Assembly (NCBI RefSeq): GCF_023715485.1
Contig: NZ_JAMBOF010000002.1
Span: 396,695-460,694 of the forward strand
DNA length: 64,000 nt
Direction: 5' to 3'
Source of the DNA: Mesobacillus subterraneus
GTDB taxonomy: Bacteria > Bacillota > Bacilli > Bacillales > Cytobacillaceae
In this document: positions 45,510 to 53,499 of the stretch, one piece after another
Layout: each line of letters begins with the position of its first letter
How positions within the stretch are numbered: position 1 is the first letter of the stretch
The notes under the pieces: generated by a model
The model's input: the letters and a program-made list of their open reading frames with translations, nothing else
What the model was told of the DNA's origin: nothing
The model's database searches: none
Program-made: the position numbers and the translations under genes

Positions 45510-48020
45510 ATGAGGAAGTTTTTTATGGGCATGCTTTCTTTCCTGCTAGTCGTATCCCTGCTGCCAGTAAGCGGAACAGCCGCCCAGACCCAGGAGCCAG
45601 ATGTTGATCTTTGGAATGCAGTGAAGCCTCTCGATACGACCGTGACCTTCCTGAACACCGGCGCGCACCCGGATGATGAGCGAAGCGACTTTTTAGCATA
45701 TCTATCAAGGGGACTCGGTGTTACAACGGCGAGCATGATTGCCAACCGTGGCGAAGGCGGCCAGAATGAAATCGGCAATGAACTTGGGAACGCCCTCGGA
45801 ATCATCCGTTCCCGCGAAATGATTGAAGCCGCAAAGATCACCGGAGTTACCGCTTATCACCTAAGCGAAACAACATCCGATGCAATTTATGACTTCGGGT
45901 TTTCGAAAAGCCCGGATGAAACGCTGGAAAAATGGGATGAAGACATTGCTTATGAACGTTTAATCCGTTTTATCCGCACATATCAGCCGGACATCGTCAT
46001 GCCTTCATTCAGGAACACCCCAACGCAGCATGGCCATCACCGTGCAATGGAAATCCTGAGTGAAAATGCTTTTAAAGACGCGGCAGATCCAGCGGTTTAT
46101 CCAGAGCAGTTAAAAGAAGGATTGTCAGTATGGCAGATCAAAAAGCTCTTCCTCCCTGCTGCTTCAAAAGATACTGCCACTACCTCTATTGAAATCGGTA
46201 TGTATGATCCGATTTACCAGATGTCCTATCCACAGCTGGGAGAAGAATCCCGCTACATGCATAAAAGCCAGGGAATGGGCAATGACATCTCTGTCGAACC
46301 ACGTCAAACTCATCTAGAATTGCTTTTCAGCGCTGTAGACACAAACAAAAGCAGCGAACTTTTTGCAGGTGTACCATATGACTTTGCAGAATGGGCTAAA
46401 ACTCTTCCGAAAAACGCGAATTCACTATCAGTCCAATATACGAAACTCCAGGATCAGCTTGAGTCGATCATCGCTTCCTATCCTGACAGAGGAACGGTAT
46501 TCACTCAATCGCAAAAAGCTTTAAAAGATGTCCTCCGCCTGCAAAAGATGACGGAAAAGGCAAAGCTTGATGACGAGCTAAAGTCTGATTTGCTCCACAA
46601 GCTAAGCCTGAAGGAAGCTCAGCTGCAGGAGGCAAGCTTCGTTTCTTCAAGCCTTGATGTAAAAGCAGAAGCTCTATCAACTGTCCTTACTAAGGGCCAG
46701 GACACAACTGTTACCGTTACACTAAAAAACAACGGCTCACATGAATTGGAGCATACTGCTGTTGAATTATTGGCTCCAGAAGGCTGGACTGTTAAAGCTA
46801 ACGGCAAGGAAAAAGCATTAGCGCCAGGCGAAACGGCTACCCTTACTTTTAACGTTTCCGTACCTGAAGATGCCGAGTTCTATCACGCCTATAAAGAACC
46901 AGTTTTACAGGCCAAAGTCTCTTACAAGAATGATGGCGCTGCCGTCGAACAAGTGAGAGAACTAGATGGCACAATCGCCGTCCTTCCAGATGCGGCGGTC
47001 ACCTTGAATCCAGAGGACATCATCGTCAATACCGCTAACGTCCAAAAAGAAATTCCGGTGACTGCAAAGGTTAAGAATTATTTTAACGGCGCAACTCAAG
47101 CTTCTGTGACTTTAAAGGCACCTGCAGGCTGGGAAGTTGAACCTAAAACAGCAACAGTTGATTTCAGCTCCCAATTTGAAGAACAAGAAGTGGCATTCAC
47201 CCTATCACCGCCTCAAGACATTCATTCAGGAGATTTCAAGATTGATGCAGAGGTCGCTGTTAACGGAAAAACATTCAATTCCACCATCCAGGAAATCAGC
47301 TACGACCATATTGGAACGTTCTATTATCAGTACCCTGCCAAGGTAAACGGTGTCGCTTTTGAATTATTGAAGAACGATAACCTTAAGGTCGGTTATATCG
47401 ACAGCGGCTTCGATTTGGTTGCTGATTATCTGTCGAATGCCGGATTGAATATCACAAAGCTTACTGAATCCGATGTAGCAACATCCGATTTAAGCCAGTA
47501 CGACACAATCGTAGTCGGAATCCGCGCCTACCTATCAAGGGCAGATCTTCTTGCGAACAACGCCCGCCTGCTTAAATACGTAGAAGACGGCGGACATTTA
47601 GTCGTCCAATACCACAAGCCAAACGACGGATGGAACAAAGATACAACAGCACCATATCCTTTAACAATCGGAAACCCATCCATCGCCTGGAGGGTGACCG
47701 ATGAAAATGCGAAAGTGACAGTCCTGCAGCCAGAATCGCCACTGTTCAACTATCCGAACAAAATCACAGACAGCGACTGGGATCACTGGATCCAGGAAAG
47801 AGGACTATACTACCCAATGGCATGGGGACCAGAATACGAAACATACGTCAGGATGGCTGACCCGGGCGAAAACGCATTTGACGGAGGAATCCTCATGGCC
47901 AACTACGGCAAAGGAACCTACCTCTACACCAACCTAGTATTCTACCGCCAAATCCAGGGACAGGTGCCGGGTGGATATAGAATCTTTACAAACCTGATCA
48001 GCTACGGTTCAGAGAACTAA
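45510..48020 (+). CDS. Secreted PIG-L/LmbE deacetylase with NEW3-like and ThuA/GATase-like domains
   Basis: Zinc-dependent N-deacetylase of the PIG-L family, exported. Signal peptide to about residue 25 (VSGTAAQ). The catalytic domain (about 40-300) has the zinc/base motif GAHPDDE (residues about 50-56) and the later QHGHH ligand. Two Ig/NEW3-like beta domains follow (about 380-600: LKNNGSHELEHTAVELLAPEGW), then a ThuA or GATase-like domain (about 610-835: VGYIDSGFDLVADYL, VVGIRAYLSR). ATG at 45510 has AAAGGGG; a GTG at 45462 lies too close to its ribosome site. It likely deacetylates an amino-sugar polymer or glycoconjugate outside the cell. Confidence 0.86.
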   Translation: MRKFFMGMLSFLLVVSLLPVSGTAAQTQEPDVDLWNAVKPLDTTVTFLNTGAHPDDERSDFLAYLSRGLGVTTASMIANRGEGGQNEIGNELGNALGIIRSREMIEAAKITGVTAYHLSETTSDAIYDFGFSKSPDETLEKWDEDIAYERLIRFIRTYQPDIVMPSFRNTPTQHGHHRAMEILSENAFKDAADPAVYPEQLKEGLSVWQIKKLFLPAASKDTATTSIEIGMYDPIYQMSYPQLGEESRYMHKSQGMGNDISVEPRQTHLELLFSAVDTNKSSELFAGVPYDFAEWAKTLPKNANSLSVQYTKLQDQLESIIASYPDRGTVFTQSQKALKDVLRLQKMTEKAKLDDELKSDLLHKLSLKEAQLQEASFVSSSLDVKAEALSTVLTKGQDTTVTVTLKNNGSHELEHTAVELLAPEGWTVKANGKEKALAPGETATLTFNVSVPEDAEFYHAYKEPVLQAKVSYKNDGAAVEQVRELDGTIAVLPDAAVTLNPEDIIVNTANVQKEIPVTAKVKNYFNGATQASVTLKAPAGWEVEPKTATVDFSSQFEEQEVAFTLSPPQDIHSGDFKIDAEVAVNGKTFNSTIQEISYDHIGTFYYQYPAKVNGVAFELLKNDNLKVGYIDSGFDLVADYLSNAGLNITKLTESDVATSDLSQYDTIVVGIRAYLSRADLLANNARLLKYVEDGGHLVVQYHKPNDGWNKDTTAPYPLTIGNPSIAWRVTDENAKVTVLQPESPLFNYPNKITDSDWDHWIQERGLYYPMAWGPEYETYVRMADPGENAFDGGILMANYGKGTYLYTNLVFYRQIQGQVPGGYRIFTNLISYGSEN

Positions 48021-48028
48021 GCAAAGGA

Positions 48029-48066
48029 AAACAACCATCCCCCCTCCGGTGGATGGTTGTTTTTCG
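48029..48066 (+). terminator. Intrinsic terminator after the PIG-L gene
   Basis: ACAACCATCC / GGATGGTTGT stem followed by TTTTTC. Confidence 0.88.
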
Positions 48067-48172
48067 ATCAAATTCGGGTGGTGGCAGGCACCAGAACCGA
48101 AATTCCTAATAATAAAGAAGAAGTTGTCGAGGATTTCCCGCAGCTTGCTGGCGTTGCAATACTTGCGTAGTA

Positions 48173-48916
48173 TTAAGACAACAACGAAATCCTACCTCTA
48201 TACTTTTCTACCAGCATGTTATTATGGTCGTCTGCTCCATCGATATTACCGCTGAGGAACACAGGTGGTTCGATTCCCTGGTCGGCAAGAATCTTGATTG
48301 CTTCTGCAAAAATGGCGTTAAGGATAACTGCACCGACTACTGTTGATGTAGGGGCAAATGGTACAGATACCTTTTCATATGAGAGAATGGCGTCGCCTTT
48401 TACAGAATGGTTATCAATCGCCAGGTCTACTGAATTGAAGAGATGCTTGCCGCTTTTATGTCGGGATGGCTGGCTTTGCGAGTACTCGAATGAGGTAAGG
48501 CCAATAACATATGCACCCTTCTTTGTTGCTGCCTGGGCTACATCTACTGGTACCGGGTTACGTCCTGAAGTAGAAAGTACGAATACAACATCCTCCGGGC
48601 GGATATCCTGTTCTTTCAAGAATTCTGCAGCATAATCATTTTGGCGCTCCAAGTAGGATGACCGCAAGGCCCCTTCATGCAGCATTAAAGGTTCTACTAA
48701 TATCGGCTTTATTGGCACCAGTCCTCCAGCACGATAGAACACCTCTTCAGTTAAAATATGAGAATGGCCGCAGCCAAACAGCTGAATAATTCCACCGTTC
48801 TTGATTGCCTCCGCTACCTTTACTGCCGCTGCCGACATCTTTTCCTGCTCGTTATTCTCTACTAGTTCCAGTCTTTCTTTTGCTCTCGCGAAATATTGAC
48901 TTAGCATCTCGATCAT
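48173..48916 (-). CDS. SIS-domain phosphosugar-binding protein (UPF0309 type)
   Basis: A 247-residue sugar isomerase (SIS) fold protein. The phosphosugar-binding stretches are GGIIQLFGCGHSHILTEEV near residue 42 and VVFVLSTSGRNPVPVDVA near 105. Such proteins isomerise or bind phosphosugars, or remove a lactyl or other group, as in MurQ relatives. It is the last gene of the PTS operon and its start overlaps the KDGP-aldolase-family stop by 4 nt. Likely acts on the imported sugar phosphate. Confidence 0.85.
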   Translation of the reverse strand: MIEMLSQYFARAKERLELVENNEQEKMSAAAVKVAEAIKNGGIIQLFGCGHSHILTEEVFYRAGGLVPIKPILVEPLMLHEGALRSSYLERQNDYAAEFLKEQDIRPEDVVFVLSTSGRNPVPVDVAQAATKKGAYVIGLTSFEYSQSQPSRHKSGKHLFNSVDLAIDNHSVKGDAILSYEKVSVPFAPTSTVVGAVILNAIFAEAIKILADQGIEPPVFLSGNIDGADDHNNMLVEKYRGRISLLS

Positions 48917-49629
48917 CTCCTAACTAAATTCACAATCTTACTGACTTCCTCTGGAAGCGTCCTGCCTGTCAGTTTATCAATGGTTGAGCCGAATATATGC
49001 GGCATGAATAGTGAAATCCCTGTTTCCTTGACTGCCTTAATGATTTCAACGATATTGTCTGAAGAAATGCCTCCAGCTGGTTCAACTGACAAAATTCCCT
49101 TTTCAGCTGCTGCTTTACAAAGGTAGACAAGCTCTTCTAAATGGACGGTTCCTTTCAATGGCATGAATTTAATTGACTCAATGCCCATTGAGATGGCAAG
49201 GTTCACGAAATCCTCTACCTTGATTTCAACCCCAGCAAGCTTTACAGACCCTACATTGCCAGATGGAGTAACCAATCCATTAACAACCTGATCCAATCCG
49301 ATTGCCTGTAAATACCCTTTTGAAAAACTGGATTTTTCAAAAGGCTGATTAATATGACCGGGATCAGATCCAGCAGCTATCTTTAAAACCTTTTCCCAAT
49401 TTTCAGGGTTGCCTCCGTCTCCCAGCCCAATGCTGACTACAGGAGCTACTTCTTTCAACTCCTTAACCTTTTCAATACCAGCCTCAATGCTGTCAAAATC
49501 GGAAGAAACAATTCCTGGGACGATAAAACCAGTCCCTGCTTCGATTATTTCGCGAGCATTTTCTTTATCCTTAGCAAGGAAGTTAAACAGCAAAAAGCCA
49601 TCAAGTTTATTCAGGTCATATAACTTCAT
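48913..49629 (-). CDS. KDGP-aldolase-family protein (DgaF-like)
   Basis: A TIM-barrel protein of the KDGP_aldolase family, whose characterised member DgaF cleaves 2-keto-3-deoxy-6-phosphogluconate to pyruvate and glyceraldehyde 3-phosphate. Motifs: FLLFNFLAKDKENAREI, VSIGLGDGG, LVTPSGNVGSVKLAG, IKFMPLKGT and VEPAGGISSDNI near the C-terminus. ATG at 49629 is preferred (GAAGGTG upstream); an ATG at 49644 is in frame. The gene overlaps the creatininase-family 3' end. No adjacent ammonia lyase (dgaE) is present, so the substrate may differ. Confidence 0.87.
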   Translation of the reverse strand: MKLYDLNKLDGFLLFNFLAKDKENAREIIEAGTGFIVPGIVSSDFDSIEAGIEKVKELKEVAPVVSIGLGDGGNPENWEKVLKIAAGSDPGHINQPFEKSSFSKGYLQAIGLDQVVNGLVTPSGNVGSVKLAGVEIKVEDFVNLAISMGIESIKFMPLKGTVHLEELVYLCKAAAEKGILSVEPAGGISSDNIVEIIKAVKETGISLFMPHIFGSTIDKLTGRTLPEEVSKIVNLVRR

Positions 49630-50347
49630 TTTTGGCACCTTCAATCAGCTTTACCATATTTTCAATCGCTACTTCGATAATTTTCTCGCCTTTTTCTTTT
49701 GTCGCAATTTTTGCATCACCTAATACAGCTGAGGTTGTGAACTCCTCCCATGGCGTTGGTGTAACGTCCGCATTCATCGGGATATCAGGGATGTCGGTAA
49801 TCGCACGGGACATGTCCACATATTCATCCGCGAGATACAGCATATAAGATGTCTCGATCTCGCAGGCATGAAAATAGCTGGCATGGGCTGAAGGTGTTTC
49901 CCTGACTACCTCCGTTATCTTTTTTACTCCTGGGTAAAATAAGTAAAGAATCTTAAAGTCTGGATATAGACTATAAAGCTTCCTTGCAGCTTCCTTCAAA
50001 GCAACTGCATTGCCAAGATGGCCATTAACCATCGCAAATACTTTAAACCCTTGATCATAAAGGCTTATACCGATATCCACCAGTATGCTGATGAGAGAAT
50101 CATTGCTTACATTTATACTTCCGGGAAAATTCTTCAGGCTCCATACCTGACCGTAAGGAAGTGTCGGCAAAACAAATGCCCCTGTTTGTTCGGCAACTCT
50201 CTCCGAAAGCCGTTCTGCCAAATAGTTATCTGTACCAAGCGGAAGATGTGGCCCGTGGGCTTCGACTGCCCCAATAGGCAAAATAGCAATCTTTCTATTC
50301 TGGATTTTCTCTTTAACCTCAAAGGAGTTTTCATTCTGAAAAATCAT
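49616..50347 (-). CDS. Creatininase-family amidohydrolase
   Basis: Metal-dependent hydrolase of the creatininase fold. Ligand motifs: LPIGAVEAHGPHLPLGTD (E, H, D; about 22-39), MVNGHLGN near 106 and HACEIETS near 160. Family members open lactams or cyclic amides, or act in guanosine and riboflavin-like pathways, so the reaction here is undefined. It lies between a phosphotriesterase-family hydrolase and a KDGP-aldolase-family protein in the PTS operon. Hydrolysis of an amide in the imported compound is a reasonable guess. Confidence 0.86.
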   Translation of the reverse strand: MIFQNENSFEVKEKIQNRKIAILPIGAVEAHGPHLPLGTDNYLAERLSERVAEQTGAFVLPTLPYGQVWSLKNFPGSINVSNDSLISILVDIGISLYDQGFKVFAMVNGHLGNAVALKEAARKLYSLYPDFKILYLFYPGVKKITEVVRETPSAHASYFHACEIETSYMLYLADEYVDMSRAITDIPDIPMNADVTPTPWEEFTTSAVLGDAKIATKEKGEKIIEVAIENMVKLIEGAKNEVI

Positions 50348-50358
50348 AGCTGCGCCTC

Positions 50359-51351
50359 CTATTTTTTAAATGTGAAGCATCGTGCCGGATTATCGACGAA
50401 GAATTTCCGCACTAATTTTTCACCGTCAAATCCCTGGCGGTTTGCATCGTCAATAAAACGAGGCACCCACTTTGCAATAATGTATTCCAGGCCAAGACCG
50501 TAATCATAATGCTTTAAATAGGTCTTCCTGGCTGTGTCCCCGCTTACAAGAATCTGATCTTCATAGCCCTTTTTAACAAGCTCAAGAATACAGTTGATCC
50601 GCGTGCTTTCCGGTGCATATTTGATTTTTGCGATTCCATCAAAGCTCAGGTATGCTCCAGTTTTTGCGACTTGCTCATGATAATAAGGGTCGGGATTTCG
50701 GTCCATATGGCCGAAGCTCATATAAGAAAGATCGACACCTTCACTTTTTAAAAGGTCGATTTGCTCGAGCCCCATTGTGCCGGCTTCTGTATGGGAATGA
50801 AGCGGCGCCTTTGTTTCATGGTGCGCACGCGCCACAGCCCGCAATGTTTTTTCCTCCAGCGGTGTAATACGGTTATAGCCGGTCCCGAATTTCACCTGGC
50901 CCGCTTTAAAAGGAGTACCTTCAAGACCCTCTTCCACTTCTCTGATCACAAATTCTGTTAATTCATTAATACTCTTATTCTCAATCCAATCAGTATACGT
51001 CTTGTAGTCACCAATGATCGGCTTCAGTTCTTCCTTTATTTTTGCATCCCATAAAAAGCTTTTATTGAAGCCTGCTGTTCCTACAATATGAATATCCAGC
51101 TCTTCAGAAATTTCCTTTACAGCTTGTACATCGCGGCCATAATCAACTGCTGTCGCATCAACGATTGACCTTCCTCCGTGCTTTTTAAAATCTTCCACAT
51201 CAAGCTTCGATTTTTCCTTGTCATCCAATAACAGGTCGTCTTCTCCTCTTTCAGCCCAATAGGCCGGCCTGCAAACGATATGTTCATGGGAGTAGGTAAA
51301 GCCTAGATCTTCAGGTTTTATATCCCCGCGCAATGTACGAATAAAGCTCAT
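50359..51351 (-). CDS. Phosphotriesterase-family metallohydrolase, candidate sugar-lactone-phosphate hydrolase
   Basis: Binuclear amidohydrolase-superfamily enzyme (330 residues). HEH at the end of strand 1 (FTYSHEHIVCR, about 20-26), the bridging lysine probably in AGQVKFGTGYN (about 150), histidines in PLHSHTEAG and SFGHMDRN, and the final aspartate in LVSGDTARK (about 268). Several homologues of this family hydrolyse phosphorylated sugar lactones, which suits a PTS operon. ATG with GGGAAAG-type site at 51351. Located directly after the EIIC gene beyond a hairpin. Confidence 0.86.
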   Translation of the reverse strand: MSFIRTLRGDIKPEDLGFTYSHEHIVCRPAYWAERGEDDLLLDDKEKSKLDVEDFKKHGGRSIVDATAVDYGRDVQAVKEISEELDIHIVGTAGFNKSFLWDAKIKEELKPIIGDYKTYTDWIENKSINELTEFVIREVEEGLEGTPFKAGQVKFGTGYNRITPLEEKTLRAVARAHHETKAPLHSHTEAGTMGLEQIDLLKSEGVDLSYMSFGHMDRNPDPYYHEQVAKTGAYLSFDGIAKIKYAPESTRINCILELVKKGYEDQILVSGDTARKTYLKHYDYGLGLEYIIAKWVPRFIDDANRQGFDGEKLVRKFFVDNPARCFTFKK

Positions 51352-51390
51352 AATCTTTCCCTCCTGCTTGTGCTTTGACTAATGAAATAG

Positions 51391-51416
51391 GTAAAGGGCA
51401 TCGAGATGCCCTTTAC
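51391..51416 (-). promoter_or_regulatory. Intercistronic hairpin between EIIC and the phosphotriesterase-family gene
   Basis: Perfect 12-bp stem GTAAAGGGCATC / GATGCCCTTTAC with a 2-nt loop and no T-run on the minus strand. It is more likely an RNA processing or stability element than a terminator. Confidence 0.6.
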
Positions 51417-51433
51417 TGGAATTGTCTTATAGA

Positions 51434-52729
51434 CTAAAAGAATAGCTGAGCTAAAAATTTGATGATTGGTCCAAGGATGAACATATCAGAATCAGCAGCC
51501 CACATTGCAGTATCAGGTACTGTGCTGGAAATCAGCATTTTCACCATGATATATTGTCCCCATGCAACTACAGTTGAAGTGATGAAGCCTCCGAGAAGCG
51601 CTCCGCGTACACCGCCTGTTGCGTTACCGAATACACCGGCAGTTGCACCGTGGAAGAACAAGACAATCATTGTTGGTACAAATACATAGCTAACTGTGTT
51701 ACCAAGTACTGCAAGCCAGATTAAAGCACCGGCAAATGCACCAAGGAATCCAAGAATTACAGCATTTGGAGCATATGGGAATACGATTGGGCAATCCAGC
51801 GCAGGCTTTGCTCCAGGAACTAAGCGTGTTGCAATTCCGTTAAACGCAGGTACGATTTCACCGATGAACATCCTTACACCGAGCAGGACGATTGCAATAC
51901 CTCCTGCAAATGTAAATGACTGAATGATCGAATAGATAATGAAATTCTGTTCTCCCGATTTTTTCATTAATTCCTCCGCACCAGGAGTACCCTTGGCAGA
52001 AAGAATAATCGCACCTACAAGGAATAATAATCCCATTGTTAAAGCCGTGATTACGTTTGAATCCCGTAAAAACTCAAGTCCTTTTGGCAATTTGATTTTC
52101 TCAGAATCATTCTCTTTATTACCTGCTACCTTCCCTACAAGAGCTGCCAGCAACGCAACTGATGCCGAGGTGTGACCTAAAGCAATGTTGTCATTGCCAG
52201 TGATTTTACGCATGAATGGCTGCGTCAATGCAGGCTGTACTGTCCAATAAATACCCATTAGTATTGATAAGAAGATTACTAGTTTTACTGGAGAAACATC
52301 ACCAACAGAGTGAACAACAATACCTGCGAAAATTGTGGTAGTCCAGAACATCATATGTCCTGTCAGATAGATATATTTAAATTTCGTGAAGCGAGCAAGC
52401 AATACGTTGATTAAAAAACCGATAGTCATAGCCAGAGTTACTGCGCTGCCGTATTTAGCATTGAATCCTTCCTGGCCCATGAATTTGCCTAATGATTCGC
52501 CTTCAAGGTTAAACACTTCTTTCCACATTGGCTCAAATACCAGTAAAGCGTTTACAATTACTCCCGCACCAGCACCGATAATCAAGAATCCGATAATTGC
52601 TTTAAAAGTGCCGCTTACAACCTGGCTGGAATTTTTCTTTTGAAGCAGCAGACCAATTAATACGATAAAACCCAATAAAATTGCCGGAGTCCCAAAAACA
52701 TTCGTCGCAACCCATTTGATAATTTCCAC
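51434..52729 (-). CDS. PTS EIIC component, ascorbate (UlaA/SgaT) family
   Basis: An 11-helix-type membrane permease of the PTS ascorbate superfamily (431 residues). UlaA-like features include GFLIIGAGAGVIVNAL, PALTQPFMRKITGNDNIALGH and the Gly/Pro-rich VPGAKPALDCPIVFPYAPNAV. It translocates and, with EIIB, phosphorylates the sugar. It follows EIIB by 21 nt. The family transports ascorbate in enteric bacteria, but the operon lacks ascorbate catabolic genes such as ulaG, so the substrate here is open. Confidence 0.9.
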   Translation of the reverse strand: MEIIKWVATNVFGTPAILLGFIVLIGLLLQKKNSSQVVSGTFKAIIGFLIIGAGAGVIVNALLVFEPMWKEVFNLEGESLGKFMGQEGFNAKYGSAVTLAMTIGFLINVLLARFTKFKYIYLTGHMMFWTTTIFAGIVVHSVGDVSPVKLVIFLSILMGIYWTVQPALTQPFMRKITGNDNIALGHTSASVALLAALVGKVAGNKENDSEKIKLPKGLEFLRDSNVITALTMGLLFLVGAIILSAKGTPGAEELMKKSGEQNFIIYSIIQSFTFAGGIAIVLLGVRMFIGEIVPAFNGIATRLVPGAKPALDCPIVFPYAPNAVILGFLGAFAGALIWLAVLGNTVSYVFVPTMIVLFFHGATAGVFGNATGGVRGALLGGFITSTVVAWGQYIMVKMLISSTVPDTAMWAADSDMFILGPIIKFLAQLFF

Positions 52730-52750
52730 TGCATTTTCCCCCTTTTAGAA

Positions 52751-53017
52751 TTAACTTAAGTTATTTTGTAATGCAGTCTTGATCTCGTTCATATCAAAAT
52801 AGTTATTAACAATAATAACTTTTGAAGCTGTTCCTTCGAGTGTTTGTGCTAATTCATTGCTCGTAACGATATAATCTGGCGCCATGCTTGATGCTGTAGA
52901 TACATCTGTATTTTCAACGTCAGCTGAAATACCAAGTTCTCTTAACACTGTTTCAACATTCATTCGCAAAATCAAACTCGTTCCTTGTCCTAGGCCGCAT
53001 ACACATAAAATCTTCAT
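52751..53017 (-). CDS. PTS EIIB component (SgaB/GatB-like)
   Basis: An 88-residue cytoplasmic EIIB domain protein. It starts MKILCVCGLGQGTSLILRMN; the phosphorylated cysteine should be Cys7 in the CGLGQGTS P-loop-like motif. It accepts phosphate from EIIA and gives it to the sugar entering through EIIC. Its stop lies 2 nt from the EIIA frame end to start junction region, so the three PTS genes form a tightly packed unit. Confidence 0.93.
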   Translation of the reverse strand: MKILCVCGLGQGTSLILRMNVETVLRELGISADVENTDVSTASSMAPDYIVTSNELAQTLEGTASKVIIVNNYFDMNEIKTALQNNLS

Positions 53018-53019
53018 TA

Positions 53020-53457
53020 TTAGTTCCCTCCGATTAATAAATTTATTTCTTCATAGTTTGATACCGTCTTCAATGCTTCAACATTTGCAGAATCACCCAG
53101 CAGCTTCATTAGTTTTTGGATGATTTGCAGATGCTCATCACTTGATGAGGCACCGAGCGCAAACACTAATGTAACAGGGTCATTTGCTGGATTGCCAAAA
53201 ACCACAGGTTCCCTCAATCTTACAAATGATACGGATGCTTCATTCACCCCATCCTCAGGCCTGGCGTGTGGAAGAGCAATCTGCGGTGCGAGGACAAAGT
53301 AAGGACCATTGGTTTTATAAGAATCTACCATGGCATCCGGGTAATGTGCCTCCACAAGTTTTTCTTCCACCAACAACTGCCCAGCCGCCCTGATTGCGTC
53401 TTCAGCAGAGGTTGCAGCAACATCCAGTGCTACTAAATTCTTTTCTAAAAATTTCAT
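53020..53457 (-). CDS. PTS EIIA component (mannitol/fructose type)
   Basis: A 145-residue EIIA-Mtl/Fru domain protein. The active-site histidine lies in IALPHARPEDGV (about residue 65). It receives phosphate from HPr and passes it to EIIB. ATG follows GAGAGGG. The gene is 42 nt after the regulator, which itself ends in an EIIA-like domain with the same PHARPEDG motif, allowing the same phospho-signal to control the regulator. Confidence 0.93.
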   Translation of the reverse strand: MKFLEKNLVALDVAATSAEDAIRAAGQLLVEEKLVEAHYPDAMVDSYKTNGPYFVLAPQIALPHARPEDGVNEASVSFVRLREPVVFGNPANDPVTLVFALGASSSDEHLQIIQKLMKLLGDSANVEALKTVSNYEEINLLIGGN

Positions 53458-53499
53458 GATGAAAACCCTCTCTGCCTTAATTGCTTTTCTATCTCATTT

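Noticed and set aside
48077..48172. Possible coding scrap ending VVEDFPQLAGVAILA and a GGTGGCAGGCACC repeat
   Set aside because: Only about 30 codons, no start, and the repeat match to sequence near 21190 is short; not enough to call.
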